Shown: positions 35,269-43,746 of the stretch, one piece after another
How the letters are laid out: each line of letters starts with the position of its first letter
Position numbering within the stretch: position 1 is the stretch's first letter
The notes under the pieces: generated by a model
What the model was told of the DNA's origin: nothing
Database searches by the model: none
The model's input: the letters and a program-made list of their open reading frames with translations, nothing else
Source of the DNA: ENR-C20 sp942493145
Lineage (GTDB): Bacteria > Bacillota > Clostridia > Acetivibrionales > DTU013
DNA length: 64,000 bases
Assembly: GCA_942493145.1 (NCBI GenBank)
Contig: OW818679.1
Location: 310,001-374,000, forward strand
Direction: 5' to 3'
Position numbers and translations under genes: made by a program

Positions 35269-36045
35269 ATGAAGAATGAGGATACAGGGGTGGTTTCGAT
35301 CTATAAAGGTTTTGCATACTATTACGACATGCTGATGCAGGATATCAATTACAGCCAATGGGCTGATTACATTGAGAGCATATTCCATAGGTTCAAAGCC
35401 CGGCCGTCGCTGATAGCCGATCTTGGTTGCGGAACGGGAAGCTTTTGTCTGGAGATGGCAAACAGGGGATATGAAATGATCGGCATAGACCTTTCCCCCG
35501 ATATGTTGTCAATTGCGCAAACCAAAGCGCAGCAACAAGGCAGGGACATCCTCTTTTTGAACCAGGGCATATCGGAATTTGAACTGTATGGCACTGTAGA
35601 TGCGGTTGTCTGTCTTCTGGACAGCATTAATTACATAACCTATAAAAATGATGTTAAAAAGGCTTTCAAGCTGGTTGAGAACTATCTCAATCCGGGAGGA
35701 CTTTTTATTTTTGACGTCAATTCCAGGTACAAGTTTGAAAACGTACTTGCAGACAATGTGTATTACCAGGTTTCTGATGACGTCACTTACATCTGGCAGA
35801 ACGGTTTTGATAAAAAGAGCAGAATATGCAGGTTCGATCTCACCTTTTTCACCCGTGTCGGAGAGCTTTATAACCGTTTTGACGAGATCCATTATGAGAG
35901 GGCGTATGATTTGGACGAGCTGTCCGGAATGATCAAAGGCAGCGGAATGGATCTTTGCGGCACTTATGGGGCCTTTGGATTCGGCAAGCCTTCGGATAAA
36001 TGTGAACGGATATTTATCGTGTGCAAAAAAACGCGAAGAATATAA
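35269..36045 (+). CDS. Class I SAM-dependent methyltransferase
   Basis: A 258-residue protein with a Rossmann methyltransferase fold. Motif I is IADLGCGTGSFCLEMANRGY, followed by GIDLSPDMLSIAQTKAQ and VDAVVCLLDSINYIT. The C-terminal region has beta-strand-rich YNRFDEIHYERAYDLDELSGM. Substrate not deducible; this type is common and often of unknown role. ATG 35269 is chosen; a TTG at 35257 near AGGA is an alternative. A second protein of the same broad type is encoded at 48827. Confidence 0.82.
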   Translation: MKNEDTGVVSIYKGFAYYYDMLMQDINYSQWADYIESIFHRFKARPSLIADLGCGTGSFCLEMANRGYEMIGIDLSPDMLSIAQTKAQQQGRDILFLNQGISEFELYGTVDAVVCLLDSINYITYKNDVKKAFKLVENYLNPGGLFIFDVNSRYKFENVLADNVYYQVSDDVTYIWQNGFDKKSRICRFDLTFFTRVGELYNRFDEIHYERAYDLDELSGMIKGSGMDLCGTYGAFGFGKPSDKCERIFIVCKKTRRI

Positions 36046-36212
36046 TTTTTTCTTTTAGGCAAAATAGTTTTAGATGATAAAAGTGGCCGATATTATGTAA
36101 TGATAAACATTGACAAGCCGTTAAATCGTATGTTAAACTGATATGGATTTGGCAAAAAAAGCTTATTATGCAGGCCAGAGTCGAAGTAATATTATCAGGA
36201 GGTTTTGTTATT

Positions 36213-36419
36213 ATGGAAAGAGGAAGAGTTAAGTGGTTTAATGCTGAAAAGGGTTTTGGTTTCATTGAAAGAGACAATGGTAACGATGTATTTGTTCATT
36301 TTTCGGCAATAACTATGGATGGATTTAAGACACTTGAAGAAGGCAGTGAAGTTGAATTTGATGTAGTCGAAGGCGCTAAGGGCCCACAGGCTGCTAATGT
36401 GCAGAGGGCAAGTAATTAA
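36213..36419 (+). CDS. csp: Cold-shock family protein
   Basis: A 68-residue single OB-fold protein: MERGRVKWFNAEKGFGFIERD with RNP1-like KGFGFIE and RNP2-like VFVHFSAI, then EFDVVEGAKGPQAANV. It binds single-stranded RNA/DNA as an RNA chaperone. The start follows AGGAGG; an upstream ATG at 36168 lies in the leader and is not used. A terminator follows, so this is a monocistronic gene. Confidence 0.95.
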   Translation: MERGRVKWFNAEKGFGFIERDNGNDVFVHFSAITMDGFKTLEEGSEVEFDVVEGAKGPQAANVQRASN

Positions 36420-36461
36420 AGTTTATAAAACTTTATTATAGATCGAAGTAGCCAGAGTATT

Positions 36462-36492
36462 AGCCCCGGTATATACATATCGGGGCTTTTAT
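36462..36492 (+). terminator. Terminator after csp
   Basis: AGCCCCG (36462-36468) pairs with CGGGGCT (36481-36487), followed by TTTATA. Confidence 0.8.
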
Positions 36493-36523
36493 AATTGGAA
36501 GAGGTAAATGGAAGGAATCTCTT

Positions 36524-37417
36524 ATGGGGAACGGATATAACAATACCGATTATATAGTAAGAGCGACGGCAGCTGAAGGCGCAATACGGGCTTTCGCGGC
36601 TGTAACGACCGCGATGGTACAGGAGGCGCACGAACTCCACCAGACTTCTGCTGTAGCTTCGGCAGCACTTGGAAGGACCCTGACCGCTGCTGCCATGATA
36701 TCCCAGATGTTTAAAAATGATCGGGATGTACTTACGATACAGATCAAGGGGGAAGGACCTCTGGGCGGAATAGTGGTTGTTTCAGACTCAAAGGCCAATG
36801 TCAGGGGATATGTATATAATCCCATAGTTGAGCTTCCGCTGAATTCTGTTGGGAAACTCGACGTGGCAGGTGCTATTGGAGGAAACGGCTATTTAAACGT
36901 CATAAAGGATCTTGGGATGAAGGAACCGTATATAGGATATGTAGAGTTGGTGTCCGGAGAAATTGCAGAGGACATTGCGTACTATTTTGCTTCTTCGGAA
37001 CAGGTACCATCCGCAGTTGCCCTTGGGACGCTAGTGAACCCGGACGGCAGCATTTTGCAATCCGGAGGGTTTATAATCCAGCTTATGCCTGGAGCCGGGG
37101 AAGAGGTCGTGTATGCCCTTGAGAAGAATGTAAACGGACTTGCATCCATGACCAGTCTGCTGGCAGAGGGAAAAAGTCCTGAGGATATCCTTGGGATACT
37201 GCTTGGAGAACTCCACCTTGAGATCAATGGAACATATCCATGCAGCTTTAAATGCAACTGCACACGGGAAAGGATGGAGAGGAACCTAATAAGCCTGGGA
37301 GCTTCTGAACTGCTGGATATGGCACATGAACAGCATGGAGCTGAGCTGCAATGCCATTTCTGTAACAGTAAATACCACTTTGATGAGGCCGAGTTACTGT
37401 CGCTGGCGTCAGAGTAA
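36524..37417 (+). CDS. hslO: Redox-regulated chaperone Hsp33
   Basis: A 297-residue protein: N-terminal core (DYIVRATAAEGAIRAFAAVTT, IKGEGPLGGIVVVSD, GNGYLNVIKDLG), a linker, and a C-terminal zinc-redox domain with CNC (in KCNCTRERM) and CHFC (QCHFCNSKYHF). The four cysteines bind zinc when reduced and form disulfides on oxidation, turning on the chaperone. Start ATG 36524 after GGAAGGAATC. A strong promoter for the tRNA cluster follows downstream. Confidence 0.95.
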   Translation: MGNGYNNTDYIVRATAAEGAIRAFAAVTTAMVQEAHELHQTSAVASAALGRTLTAAAMISQMFKNDRDVLTIQIKGEGPLGGIVVVSDSKANVRGYVYNPIVELPLNSVGKLDVAGAIGGNGYLNVIKDLGMKEPYIGYVELVSGEIAEDIAYYFASSEQVPSAVALGTLVNPDGSILQSGGFIIQLMPGAGEEVVYALEKNVNGLASMTSLLAEGKSPEDILGILLGELHLEINGTYPCSFKCNCTRERMERNLISLGASELLDMAHEQHGAELQCHFCNSKYHFDEAELLSLASE

Positions 37418-37446
37418 AATAAAAAAATATTTACATCATTTTGGGG

Positions 37447-37475
37447 TTGACTTTGAATTGTTATTTTTGTATACT
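37447..37475 (+). promoter_or_regulatory. Promoter of the tRNA cluster
   Basis: TTGACT (37447-37452), a 17-base spacer and TATACT (37470-37475), about 30 bases before the first tRNA. Confidence 0.85.
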
Positions 37476-37505
37476 AGGTATTGTCTCTCAAGAGAGACTT
37501 GAAAC

Positions 37506-37581
37506 GGGAGCTTAGCTCAGCTGGGGGAGCACCTGCCTTACAAGCAGGGGGTCATAGGTTCGAGCCCTATAGTTCCCACCA
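37506..37581 (+). tRNA. tRNA-Val (anticodon TAC)
   Basis: A 76-base cloverleaf with acceptor GGGAGCT against AGTTCCC, anticodon loop TTACAAG giving TAC, T-loop GGTTCGAGCC and an encoded CCA. Confidence 0.95.
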
Positions 37582-37624
37582 AGGATGAAAATCCTAAATG
37601 CCTGTATTAACCTACAGGCACCAT
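37582..37624 (+). other. Spacer hairpins between tRNA-Val and tRNA-Asp
   Basis: Two hairpins: AGGAT with ATCCT, then TGCCTGTA (37599-37606) with TACAGGCA (37613-37620). They likely separate the tRNAs for processing. Confidence 0.5.
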
Positions 37625-37701
37625 GGCCCGGTAGTTCAGTTGGTTAGAACGCTAGCCTGTCACGCTAGAGGTCGAGGGTTCGAGCCCCTTCCGGGTCGCC
37701 A
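37625..37701 (+). tRNA. tRNA-Asp (anticodon GTC)
   Basis: A 77-base cloverleaf: acceptor GGCCCGG against CCGGGTC, anticodon GTC in CTGTCAC, T-arm GGGTTCGAGCCCC, encoded CCA. Confidence 0.95.
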
Positions 37702-37707
37702 ACAAGG

Positions 37708-37747
37708 TTTTGCTCTGCGGAGCTGCAATACAGCTCCGCAAAGCAAA
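37708..37747 (+). other. Long hairpin between tRNA-Asp and tRNA-Phe
   Basis: 37708-37723 pairs with 37732-37747 over 15 bases with one bulge, flanked by A/T runs. It resembles a terminator stem but lies inside the cluster. Confidence 0.55.
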
Positions 37748-37752
37748 AATAC

Positions 37753-37828
37753 GCCCAGATAGCTCAGTCGGTAGAGCAGTGGACTGAAAATCCACGTGTC
37801 GCTGGTTCAATTCCGGCTCTGGGCACCA
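37753..37828 (+). tRNA. tRNA-Phe (anticodon GAA)
   Basis: A 76-base cloverleaf: acceptor GCCCAGA against TCTGGGC, anticodon GAA in CTGAAAA, T-loop GGTTCAATTCC, encoded CCA. Confidence 0.95.
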
Positions 37829-37837
37829 AAGAAATAC

Positions 37838-37878
37838 CTCACAGCTCACTGTGAGATACCTCACGTCGCAACGTGAGG
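37838..37878 (+). other. Two hairpins between tRNA-Phe and tRNA-Gly
   Basis: CTCACAG/CTGTGAG (37838-37844 with 37849-37855) and CCTCACGT/ACGTGAGG (37859-37866 with 37871-37878), each with a 4-base loop. Confidence 0.55.
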
Positions 37879-37884
37879 AAATAT

Positions 37885-37959
37885 GCGGGATTAACTCAGT
37901 GGTAGAGTGTCACCTTGCCAAGGTGAAAGTCGCGAGTCCGAATCTCGTATCCCGCTCCA
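37885..37959 (+). tRNA. tRNA-Gly (anticodon GCC)
   Basis: A 75-base cloverleaf: acceptor GCGGGAT against ATCCCGC, anticodon GCC in TTGCCAA, encoded CCA. Confidence 0.95.
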
Positions 37960-37965
37960 CAAAAG

Positions 37966-37990
37966 AGCCGGTCAGGAAGATCGGCTTTTA
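37966..37990 (+). other. Hairpin with T tract between tRNA-Gly and tRNA-Cys
   Basis: AGCCG (37966-37970) pairs with CGGCT (37982-37986), followed by TTTTA. It is a weak terminator-like structure upstream of tRNA-Cys. Confidence 0.45.
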
Positions 37991-37995
37991 CCTAC

Positions 37996-38070
37996 GGCGC
38001 CATAGCCAAGTGGTAAGGCACGGGTCTGCAAAACCCTTATCCCCCGGTCCGAATCCGGGTGGCGCCTCCA
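37996..38070 (+). tRNA. tRNA-Cys (anticodon GCA)
   Basis: A 75-base cloverleaf: acceptor GGCGCCA against TGGCGCC, anticodon GCA in CTGCAAA, encoded CCA. Confidence 0.95.
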
Positions 38071-38798
38071 AATAAAAATCCTCAAAAGGCTTGATTACAA
38101 GACTTATGGGGATTTTTGATTTACCGGGAAGTTTTATCAATTCGGTAAATTTCGGTAGCTTTTTCTCTGAATTGTAATAACAATTGTACTAGTTGAGATT
38201 ACGGCTACGGCTAGGAAATAAGCATGGTTCAGGGTATGAGAGCATAGGTGTGAAAGACCTTTATTGTGTGAATTTAAACCTGAAATGGGCACCAAAATAT
38301 ATTGTTAATATTTCAGGTTATTGATTTCATTTTCCAAACTTTCTATAAAGGACATCAACTCATTAAATGAAGGGTATTCACCAAATAACATATCTGCCAA
38401 GCGCCTCAAGCGCTTACAGAATCAAAGTTCTGTGGGCTTTTTTATTTGTCTTTTTCTGAACAGGAGATAAGGGTCTATATATAGAAAAACAAGAAACTGA
38501 AGGATATCAAAACCTTCGACATAAAGAATATATATGAGCAGTACTGGAATGAGTGTTGCTTAAGTTTCAGGCAGTTCCAGTACATCCCTTGATTGATGAT
38601 GACTTTAGTGTATAATTTAGAGATAACTCTATTCGGCACTAATTGTTGGAGCCACAGCTATTTTCATTTACCGGGTATAAGGTATCGATACAGTAATATA
38701 CAAGCAACACTAAAATCTTGCGATTGGGCCCATTGCTCTTTTGATTAAGACTTAAGGAAACAAACCAAGAATTACATATGGTAAAGGGAGAATAAAAT
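38071..38798. other. Non-coding region after the tRNA cluster
   Basis: No complete gene is visible. AAAAATCC and GGATTTTT around 38075-38118 could close the tRNA transcript. On the minus strand, about 35 codons ending near 38319 (including MLFGEYPSFNELMSF) are open without a start signal, perhaps a gene remnant. A terminator-like hairpin lies at 38416-38445, and GTACTGGAA (38541-38549) pairs with TTCCAGTAC (38575-38583). The rest is the leader of the S8 protease gene. Confidence 0.5.
38416..38445 (+). terminator. Orphan terminator-like hairpin
   Basis: ACAGAA pairs with TTCTGT, followed by GGGCTTTTTTATTT. Similar TTCTGTGGGCTT hairpins occur at 51710 and 59910. No gene directly precedes it on the plus strand. 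Confidence 0.55.
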
Positions 38799-41417
38799 AT
38801 GTATTGCAGACATTGTGGAAAAGAAATTAATAATCAGAGTTTGTTTTGTGCGAATTGTGGGAAAAAAACACCAATTAATCCGATGAATTTCGTACAACCC
38901 ATAACAACTCATCAGACAGTTTCACAAGTAAGGGTTGACCAATCAACTGAAATTCAACCAAAAAAATTACATATGGGGTTTAAAATTATTATATCAGCAG
39001 CTATTCTTCTATTGGCAGGGGCAGCTGTTTTTATTGGCCTTCAGTTCCTCGGTAATAATGACATCGTTCAGAATGACAGGATATTAAAAGATCTGGGGGA
39101 AGCAGCCTTTATTGAAACGGACATAAAGAATTTGATGGAATCGGAAACCTGGGGGCAAATCCCCAATAATCAAATTTTCGTTATGCTTGACGATGATTCT
39201 GACAAGAAAGATGCTGAAGCAATAGCATTGGACCTTAATGGTGAAATTGTCGGTGAAATGGAGCTGATACACCTTTATCAAATCAAAACATCAGAATTCT
39301 CAGAGAAGGAACTGCTATTGACCATTGAAGGTTTAGTTGCAACCTCCGGTGTTGAAGCAGCATTCCCGAATGTGTCCTATAGGCAGGAGGCTATTGAGGG
39401 GATAGCTTGTACACCACTGAAGGATCCCATTTTTGGAGAGGGAGATAATATAAAGCCTTATGAACTCATTGGAATGGTGGGGGCCTGGAGGATTATAAAA
39501 GCGAGTGAGGTTACCCTGAACAATGTCTATGTAGGGGTTCTTGACAGAGCTGTTTATACAGGATCCACTGAATTTGGAGGAAGAGTAAAGATAACGGGCG
39601 ATAAGACGACTATGCCGAGTATGAATGCAAATGGCACAGTAAAAAATGGACATTTGAATCATGGAACCATGGTAGCACATGTCATTGGTGCTGATGCGGA
39701 AGATGGTGGCATGGTTGGGGTTGCAAGTGTGCTGGAAGATAAGCTCAATATTGAAGTGAAGAATAATTTCAAGTCTCTTGGCGAGGCTGAGGAGAATGTT
39801 GAGTACGATGCAAATAATACAACGATCGTTCTCGATGAAGATCAGAATACCTACAGTGTTGATGATTCTCTCGTGCATTTAAAGCAATTGGTGGAATCGG
39901 GTCAAACGGTTATCAATTGTTCCTTTGGACCAAAGACACCAGGTGCGGATAATAAATGGGTCAGTAAAGCCTACAAGAAGTTTTTTGAAAAGGTGTACGA
40001 AGAACACCCGGAGGTTGTTTTTGTAGCGGCTGCAGGGAATGAAGGAAAGGATCCCGTCAGTAAAGGAAAGCTTACAAGCGATAATTATTGGCCGGGAGGG
40101 ATTAAGGCACTCAACCTGATTACGGTAGGTGCCATTAATAATGACGGGAGCCGGGCTGATTTTTCAAATTATGCTGGAGAAGGAGAAGGCGCCGAAGTGA
40201 CGATTTCTGCACCAGGGGTCGATATGGTTTTGGGTATCGATTTATCCGCGAAATCAGACGACAAAACAGGAACAGCAGTGAAAGCAAGCGGCACCAGCTT
40301 TTCGGCGCCTCAGGTGTCAGCAGCTGTTGCCTTGCTGCAGTCGATTAATCCAAAGCTCACGGCGAAGGATGTCAAGGAAATATTGACGGAGACAGCTGCC
40401 AAGGGAGTTACAACAGGTGCTCAATCAATACCAATTCCAGCGGGGATGGGAGCCGGTGTGCTGCGGGTTGATGCAGCGGTTCTGAAGGTCATTAATGATC
40501 TTAGAGAGGAAAAAGGACTCGATCCACTTGATCTGGAATATATATTGAACAGTACGCAGGTTGACCTGGTTGCAGAAGGATCTGACGGCGAATATACTCT
40601 TTCTGCCTGGATAAAAGAAGCTACCGGAAAGAAGGCCGATCTCAGTATAGAAGTGTCCGGTGACCATGCATTGAAAGGCAAGTCAACACAGTCTGTTCAG
40701 GTAGGCGACAAGGCTGAGTGGGATATTACACTGGAAGATGAGTCGGTTTTCATAAAAGTTATTCGACTGGATAATAACAGTTGCGAGTATCTGACTCTTG
40801 ACCCGGCGGAAGCAGAGAGAGGGAGTTCAGAAGGAGGAACAGGATACAAACTGATTTTTTTTAACGAGGGAGCTTCCCTGGAATACCTAAAGCAATCCCT
40901 GGCAGAAAACAGAGGGATCAATCAGGCCCAGTATGCTTTGTATTCGGCTCCAGGTATTTCTCTGGATGAATCAGGCAACTTTTCTTTCTCTGGAAAGGGT
41001 CCGGGATATGCTATTCAATCAAAGGATGATGTGACGACGACTCAATTCACAGAGAACCCCATGAACATACAGATGATTGGTAAGATCGACCTTGAAAAAT
41101 TGGAAAAGGCAGTTAATGGGAATGGAGATTCCGATGGGACTATTGGCACTGCAAGCTATAATCATACAGTAAGTGCAACGAGAAAAGATGAATTCTCCAG
41201 AGGCAATTATGAAGCGTCAGAGTATAGTGAAAATGCTGCATGTGAATTGGAGATCAAATATGTTGAAGATCGCAATTGTATCACTTTCAGCAGCGATTAT
41301 TTTGACATAAGTCGTAAAGGGACATTCACCTCCTACTATGATGGAGAGACTACCTCAGAAGTGTATGATGAAAGCGAAAGTGTTTTAATATACTTCGAAT
41401 TTACGCCTTCCAAATAA
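38799..41417 (+). CDS. Zinc-ribbon, membrane-anchored subtilisin-like (S8) protease
   Basis: An 872-residue protein. Residues 1-25 form a zinc ribbon (CRHCGKEI and CANCGKK). A single membrane segment follows at about 61-84. A propeptide-like region (about 100-200) precedes the S8 domain (about 240-570) with Asp249 (VYVGVLDRAVY), His288 (LNHGTMVAHVIG), oxyanion Asn414 (AAAGNEG) and Ser500 (ASGTSFSAPQVSAA). The C-terminal 300 residues have no family I recognise. With the zinc ribbon inside, the protease domain would face outside. It is active by motif content; the substrate is unknown. ATG 38799 follows AAGGGAGA. It may process the SLH protein and lipoprotein encoded downstream. Confidence 0.85.
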   Translation: MYCRHCGKEINNQSLFCANCGKKTPINPMNFVQPITTHQTVSQVRVDQSTEIQPKKLHMGFKIIISAAILLLAGAAVFIGLQFLGNNDIVQNDRILKDLGEAAFIETDIKNLMESETWGQIPNNQIFVMLDDDSDKKDAEAIALDLNGEIVGEMELIHLYQIKTSEFSEKELLLTIEGLVATSGVEAAFPNVSYRQEAIEGIACTPLKDPIFGEGDNIKPYELIGMVGAWRIIKASEVTLNNVYVGVLDRAVYTGSTEFGGRVKITGDKTTMPSMNANGTVKNGHLNHGTMVAHVIGADAEDGGMVGVASVLEDKLNIEVKNNFKSLGEAEENVEYDANNTTIVLDEDQNTYSVDDSLVHLKQLVESGQTVINCSFGPKTPGADNKWVSKAYKKFFEKVYEEHPEVVFVAAAGNEGKDPVSKGKLTSDNYWPGGIKALNLITVGAINNDGSRADFSNYAGEGEGAEVTISAPGVDMVLGIDLSAKSDDKTGTAVKASGTSFSAPQVSAAVALLQSINPKLTAKDVKEILTETAAKGVTTGAQSIPIPAGMGAGVLRVDAAVLKVINDLREEKGLDPLDLEYILNSTQVDLVAEGSDGEYTLSAWIKEATGKKADLSIEVSGDHALKGKSTQSVQVGDKAEWDITLEDESVFIKVIRLDNNSCEYLTLDPAEAERGSSEGGTGYKLIFFNEGASLEYLKQSLAENRGINQAQYALYSAPGISLDESGNFSFSGKGPGYAIQSKDDVTTTQFTENPMNIQMIGKIDLEKLEKAVNGNGDSDGTIGTASYNHTVSATRKDEFSRGNYEASEYSENAACELEIKYVEDRNCITFSSDYFDISRKGTFTSYYDGETTSEVYDESESVLIYFEFTPSK

Positions 41418-41447
41418 ATGCATCAGGAGGAGATCCTCGAGGAATCC

Positions 41448-41483
41448 GTATCAAATATTGCGCTCAAACGCAATATTTGATAC
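41448..41483. repeat. Perfect 15-bp inverted repeat upstream of the AraC gene
   Basis: 41448-41462 is the exact reverse complement of 41469-41483, with a 6-base loop. There is no T tract. It lies 30 bases after the S8 stop and 45 bases before the AraC-type gene, so it could be a terminator without U-run, an mRNA stabiliser or an operator. Confidence 0.7.
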
Positions 41484-41528
41484 GATAGAGCCATCTATTT
41501 CAGCTCACATGCAATATATGAGGTGTCT

Positions 41529-42464
41529 ATGACATGGTTGACAGTTCAGGAAGCAGCGGGTAAATGGCAGATATCCCAACGAACAGTTCAGTACCACTGC
41601 AAAGCGGGTAATATTACAGGCGCAAAACTCTTTAATCGCAATTGGGCTATACCTGTTGAGGCTTCACCTCCTGCAAAAAGGAGGGACACCTTATCCCCTG
41701 TTGTGGCAAGTGGCTTCATTCGGGATTCAATCTATAGCCTGTTGAGCTTCGAAACTCTAACCGCAGCTTTGGAGCAGTTTCCCTTTAGTCTCAACATCAG
41801 TCTGGCCGATGGAATCATGGTCTTTGCAAACAGTAAATTCATGGAGGGCACGCTGGAATCTGCGCGTAAAGAGGCAATCGGAAACTACAACATATTGACT
41901 GAGTCCAATTTAGAGGTTTGGGGACTCAAGAACCACGTTGAGAGAGCTTTTAACGGCGAAATCATCACCACAAGGATGGTGAAATTCCCCAATAAAGAAA
42001 TGATAGATTTTCGCTACGGTAAGGAACATGCATTTATAAATATATACCAGGACATCACATCCTTTCCCCTATTTGATGACCAGGGACAACTGACACATGT
42101 GGTAACATATTTTGTCCCATCCGAAAAGTGCTACGACCGTATTGAGATTATGGCTGCCAAAGCCTATATCGACAATCACTGGTCAGAGCCGCTATCCATC
42201 AGCATGATCGCGAAGGAGGTCAACCTTAGTGCATCCCGGATATCGAGCCTCTTTAAATCAGAGGTAGGGTTTACCCTTCACGATTACTATTTAGATACCA
42301 AAATGCGCCATCTTTGTGAGCGACTCACACACCCTGACCTTTCGATTTCAGATGCTTTCAGCGCAGTTGGCATAGCCTACAACAGCCACTACACAGCTCT
42401 TTTTAAAGACCACACCGGCATGCCGCCCCGCCAATATCGCCTGCATAAAAAACTCTTGGGTTAG
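41529..42464 (+). CDS. AraC-family regulator with N-terminal excisionase-like HTH
   Basis: A 311-residue protein. The N-terminal 45 residues (WLTVQEAAGKWQISQRTVQYHCKAGNI) look like a MerR/excisionase-type DNA-binding helix. The middle (about 60-195) resembles a PAS-like sensor (NISLADGIMVFANSKFMEGTLE). The C-terminal 100 residues form an AraC HTH pair (MAAKAYIDNHWSEPLSISMIA, LHDYYLDTKMRHLCERL, VGIAYNSHYTALFKDHTGMPPRQYR). ATG 41529 lies close (3 bases) to GAGGTG. The stop codon is formed by the first bases of a dispersed repeat. Confidence 0.85.
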   Translation: MTWLTVQEAAGKWQISQRTVQYHCKAGNITGAKLFNRNWAIPVEASPPAKRRDTLSPVVASGFIRDSIYSLLSFETLTAALEQFPFSLNISLADGIMVFANSKFMEGTLESARKEAIGNYNILTESNLEVWGLKNHVERAFNGEIITTRMVKFPNKEMIDFRYGKEHAFINIYQDITSFPLFDDQGQLTHVVTYFVPSEKCYDRIEIMAAKAYIDNHWSEPLSISMIAKEVNLSASRISSLFKSEVGFTLHDYYLDTKMRHLCERLTHPDLSISDAFSAVGIAYNSHYTALFKDHTGMPPRQYRLHKKLLG

Positions 42465-42571
42465 TGTTTTGTAACACTTCCTTCCAGTACATCATTCGAA
42501 GTGTTACAAATACACCTCCTTGACGTTGTGGCCTGTAACATATTAAAGGTTAAGTGTTACAGTCCACTTGT
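42460..42571. repeat. Dispersed palindromic repeat, copy B
   Basis: The reverse complement of copy A at 25805-25917, with a few substitutions. It has the same terminal inverted repeats and the same four TGTAACA-type motifs forming two hairpins. The copy begins exactly at the end of the AraC-type gene and provides its stop codon. Confidence 0.8.
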
Positions 42572-42696
42572 TTTACATCAATATTGGCGTTTTCTTGCAT
42601 ATACAGGATTACAGCTTTGCTGTTATTCCATCTGGCATAATTCTATAATAAAGTGAAGTCAAATAATGAGGTTTTATCAAGAAAGTGAGGTTCGCC

Positions 42697-43728
42697 ATGA
42701 TAGGAAAGCCTGTTTTATCTTTGCTCCTGATTCTCTTCATCAGTTTATCCACCATTGCTACTGCGTATGCAGACACAAAGCCTACGGACTACACACCATA
42801 TCAATTGACCGCAGTACAAATGGATATTGATGGTACACATCCATATGGGTCAGCACTTTTATCATTTAAAATCGACAACCTTCCAGGGGATACGGGCGAT
42901 AACATCTTAACCTGGTATGTGAATATAGACAAAAAAATAGACCAGGGTAACTGGATTGGAGTTGCCAATATTCCAACTGCAGTTTTTATGGCTGAGAACC
43001 AAAAGAGTCCTGGCTCTTATAGCTATGAACAGCTTTGGAATGAGGACAACGAATGGGATGGTACAAAAATAATCAGCTACCGTGTCTATGTTTCACTCGA
43101 AGACCTGGTTTCCAACCGCGGTGGCAACTCCAGTTATTCCAACATTGCCACTATCGGCCTCATTTCAAGTACATGGGCAGTGCCTGAGCTGCAAAAGGCC
43201 GAGGGTCTTGGCCTGATACCAGACATTTTAAAAGGCGCCGACCTTACCAAACCAATAAATCGCGAGGAATTCTGCGAACTGGCTGTCATTCTGTATGAGA
43301 AAACTACTGGCAAGGCCGCAGTTGCAGTCTCACCCAATCCCTTTAAGGATACAATAAATCCACAGATACTCAAAGCCAATAACCTTGGGATCACAAAGGG
43401 AGTAACAACCAGTACCTTTGAACCCAAAACGCTGATCAACAGAGAGCAATGTGCTGCTATGCTCTTTCGAGCCATTAAAGCAATTAAGCCGGACGGCGGC
43501 TATAACACTGCAGATGTTAAAGACTTCCCCGATCAGAAATACATTTCAAGCTGGGCTTTAGAAGCTGCGAGATATATGTCTGGGCTCAATATCATAAAAG
43601 GGGACAACACCGGTAACTTCATGCCACAAGCCACTACTACTGCTCAGGCAGCAGCAGGCTATGGCATGGCGACAAGGGAAGCGGCAATACTCATGACGAT
43701 CAGGACATACAATAATTTGGCAGAATAA
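42697..43728 (+). CDS. Secreted protein with C-terminal S-layer homology (SLH) domains
   Basis: A 343-residue protein: signal peptide (MIGKPVLSLLLILFISLST, cleavage near AYA-DT), an N-terminal domain of about 130 residues without a recognised family, and two or three SLH repeats (about 160-340; INREEFCELAVILYEK, INREQCAAMLFRAIK, ISSWALEAARYMSGLNIIKGD). SLH modules bind secondary cell-wall polymers. ATG 42697 follows GAGG by 6 bases; a GTG at 42685 overlaps the site and is rejected. It is followed 18 bases later by the lipoprotein gene. Confidence 0.85.
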   Translation: MIGKPVLSLLLILFISLSTIATAYADTKPTDYTPYQLTAVQMDIDGTHPYGSALLSFKIDNLPGDTGDNILTWYVNIDKKIDQGNWIGVANIPTAVFMAENQKSPGSYSYEQLWNEDNEWDGTKIISYRVYVSLEDLVSNRGGNSSYSNIATIGLISSTWAVPELQKAEGLGLIPDILKGADLTKPINREEFCELAVILYEKTTGKAAVAVSPNPFKDTINPQILKANNLGITKGVTTSTFEPKTLINREQCAAMLFRAIKAIKPDGGYNTADVKDFPDQKYISSWALEAARYMSGLNIIKGDNTGNFMPQATTTAQAAAGYGMATREAAILMTIRTYNNLAE

Positions 43729-43746
43729 ATATGCGGGAGGTTAATA

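Noticed and set aside
38319..38425. Minus-strand frame of about 35 codons (MLFGEYPSFNELMSF region)
   Set aside because: No start signal and too short to identify; recorded only as a possible remnant in the non-coding region entry.
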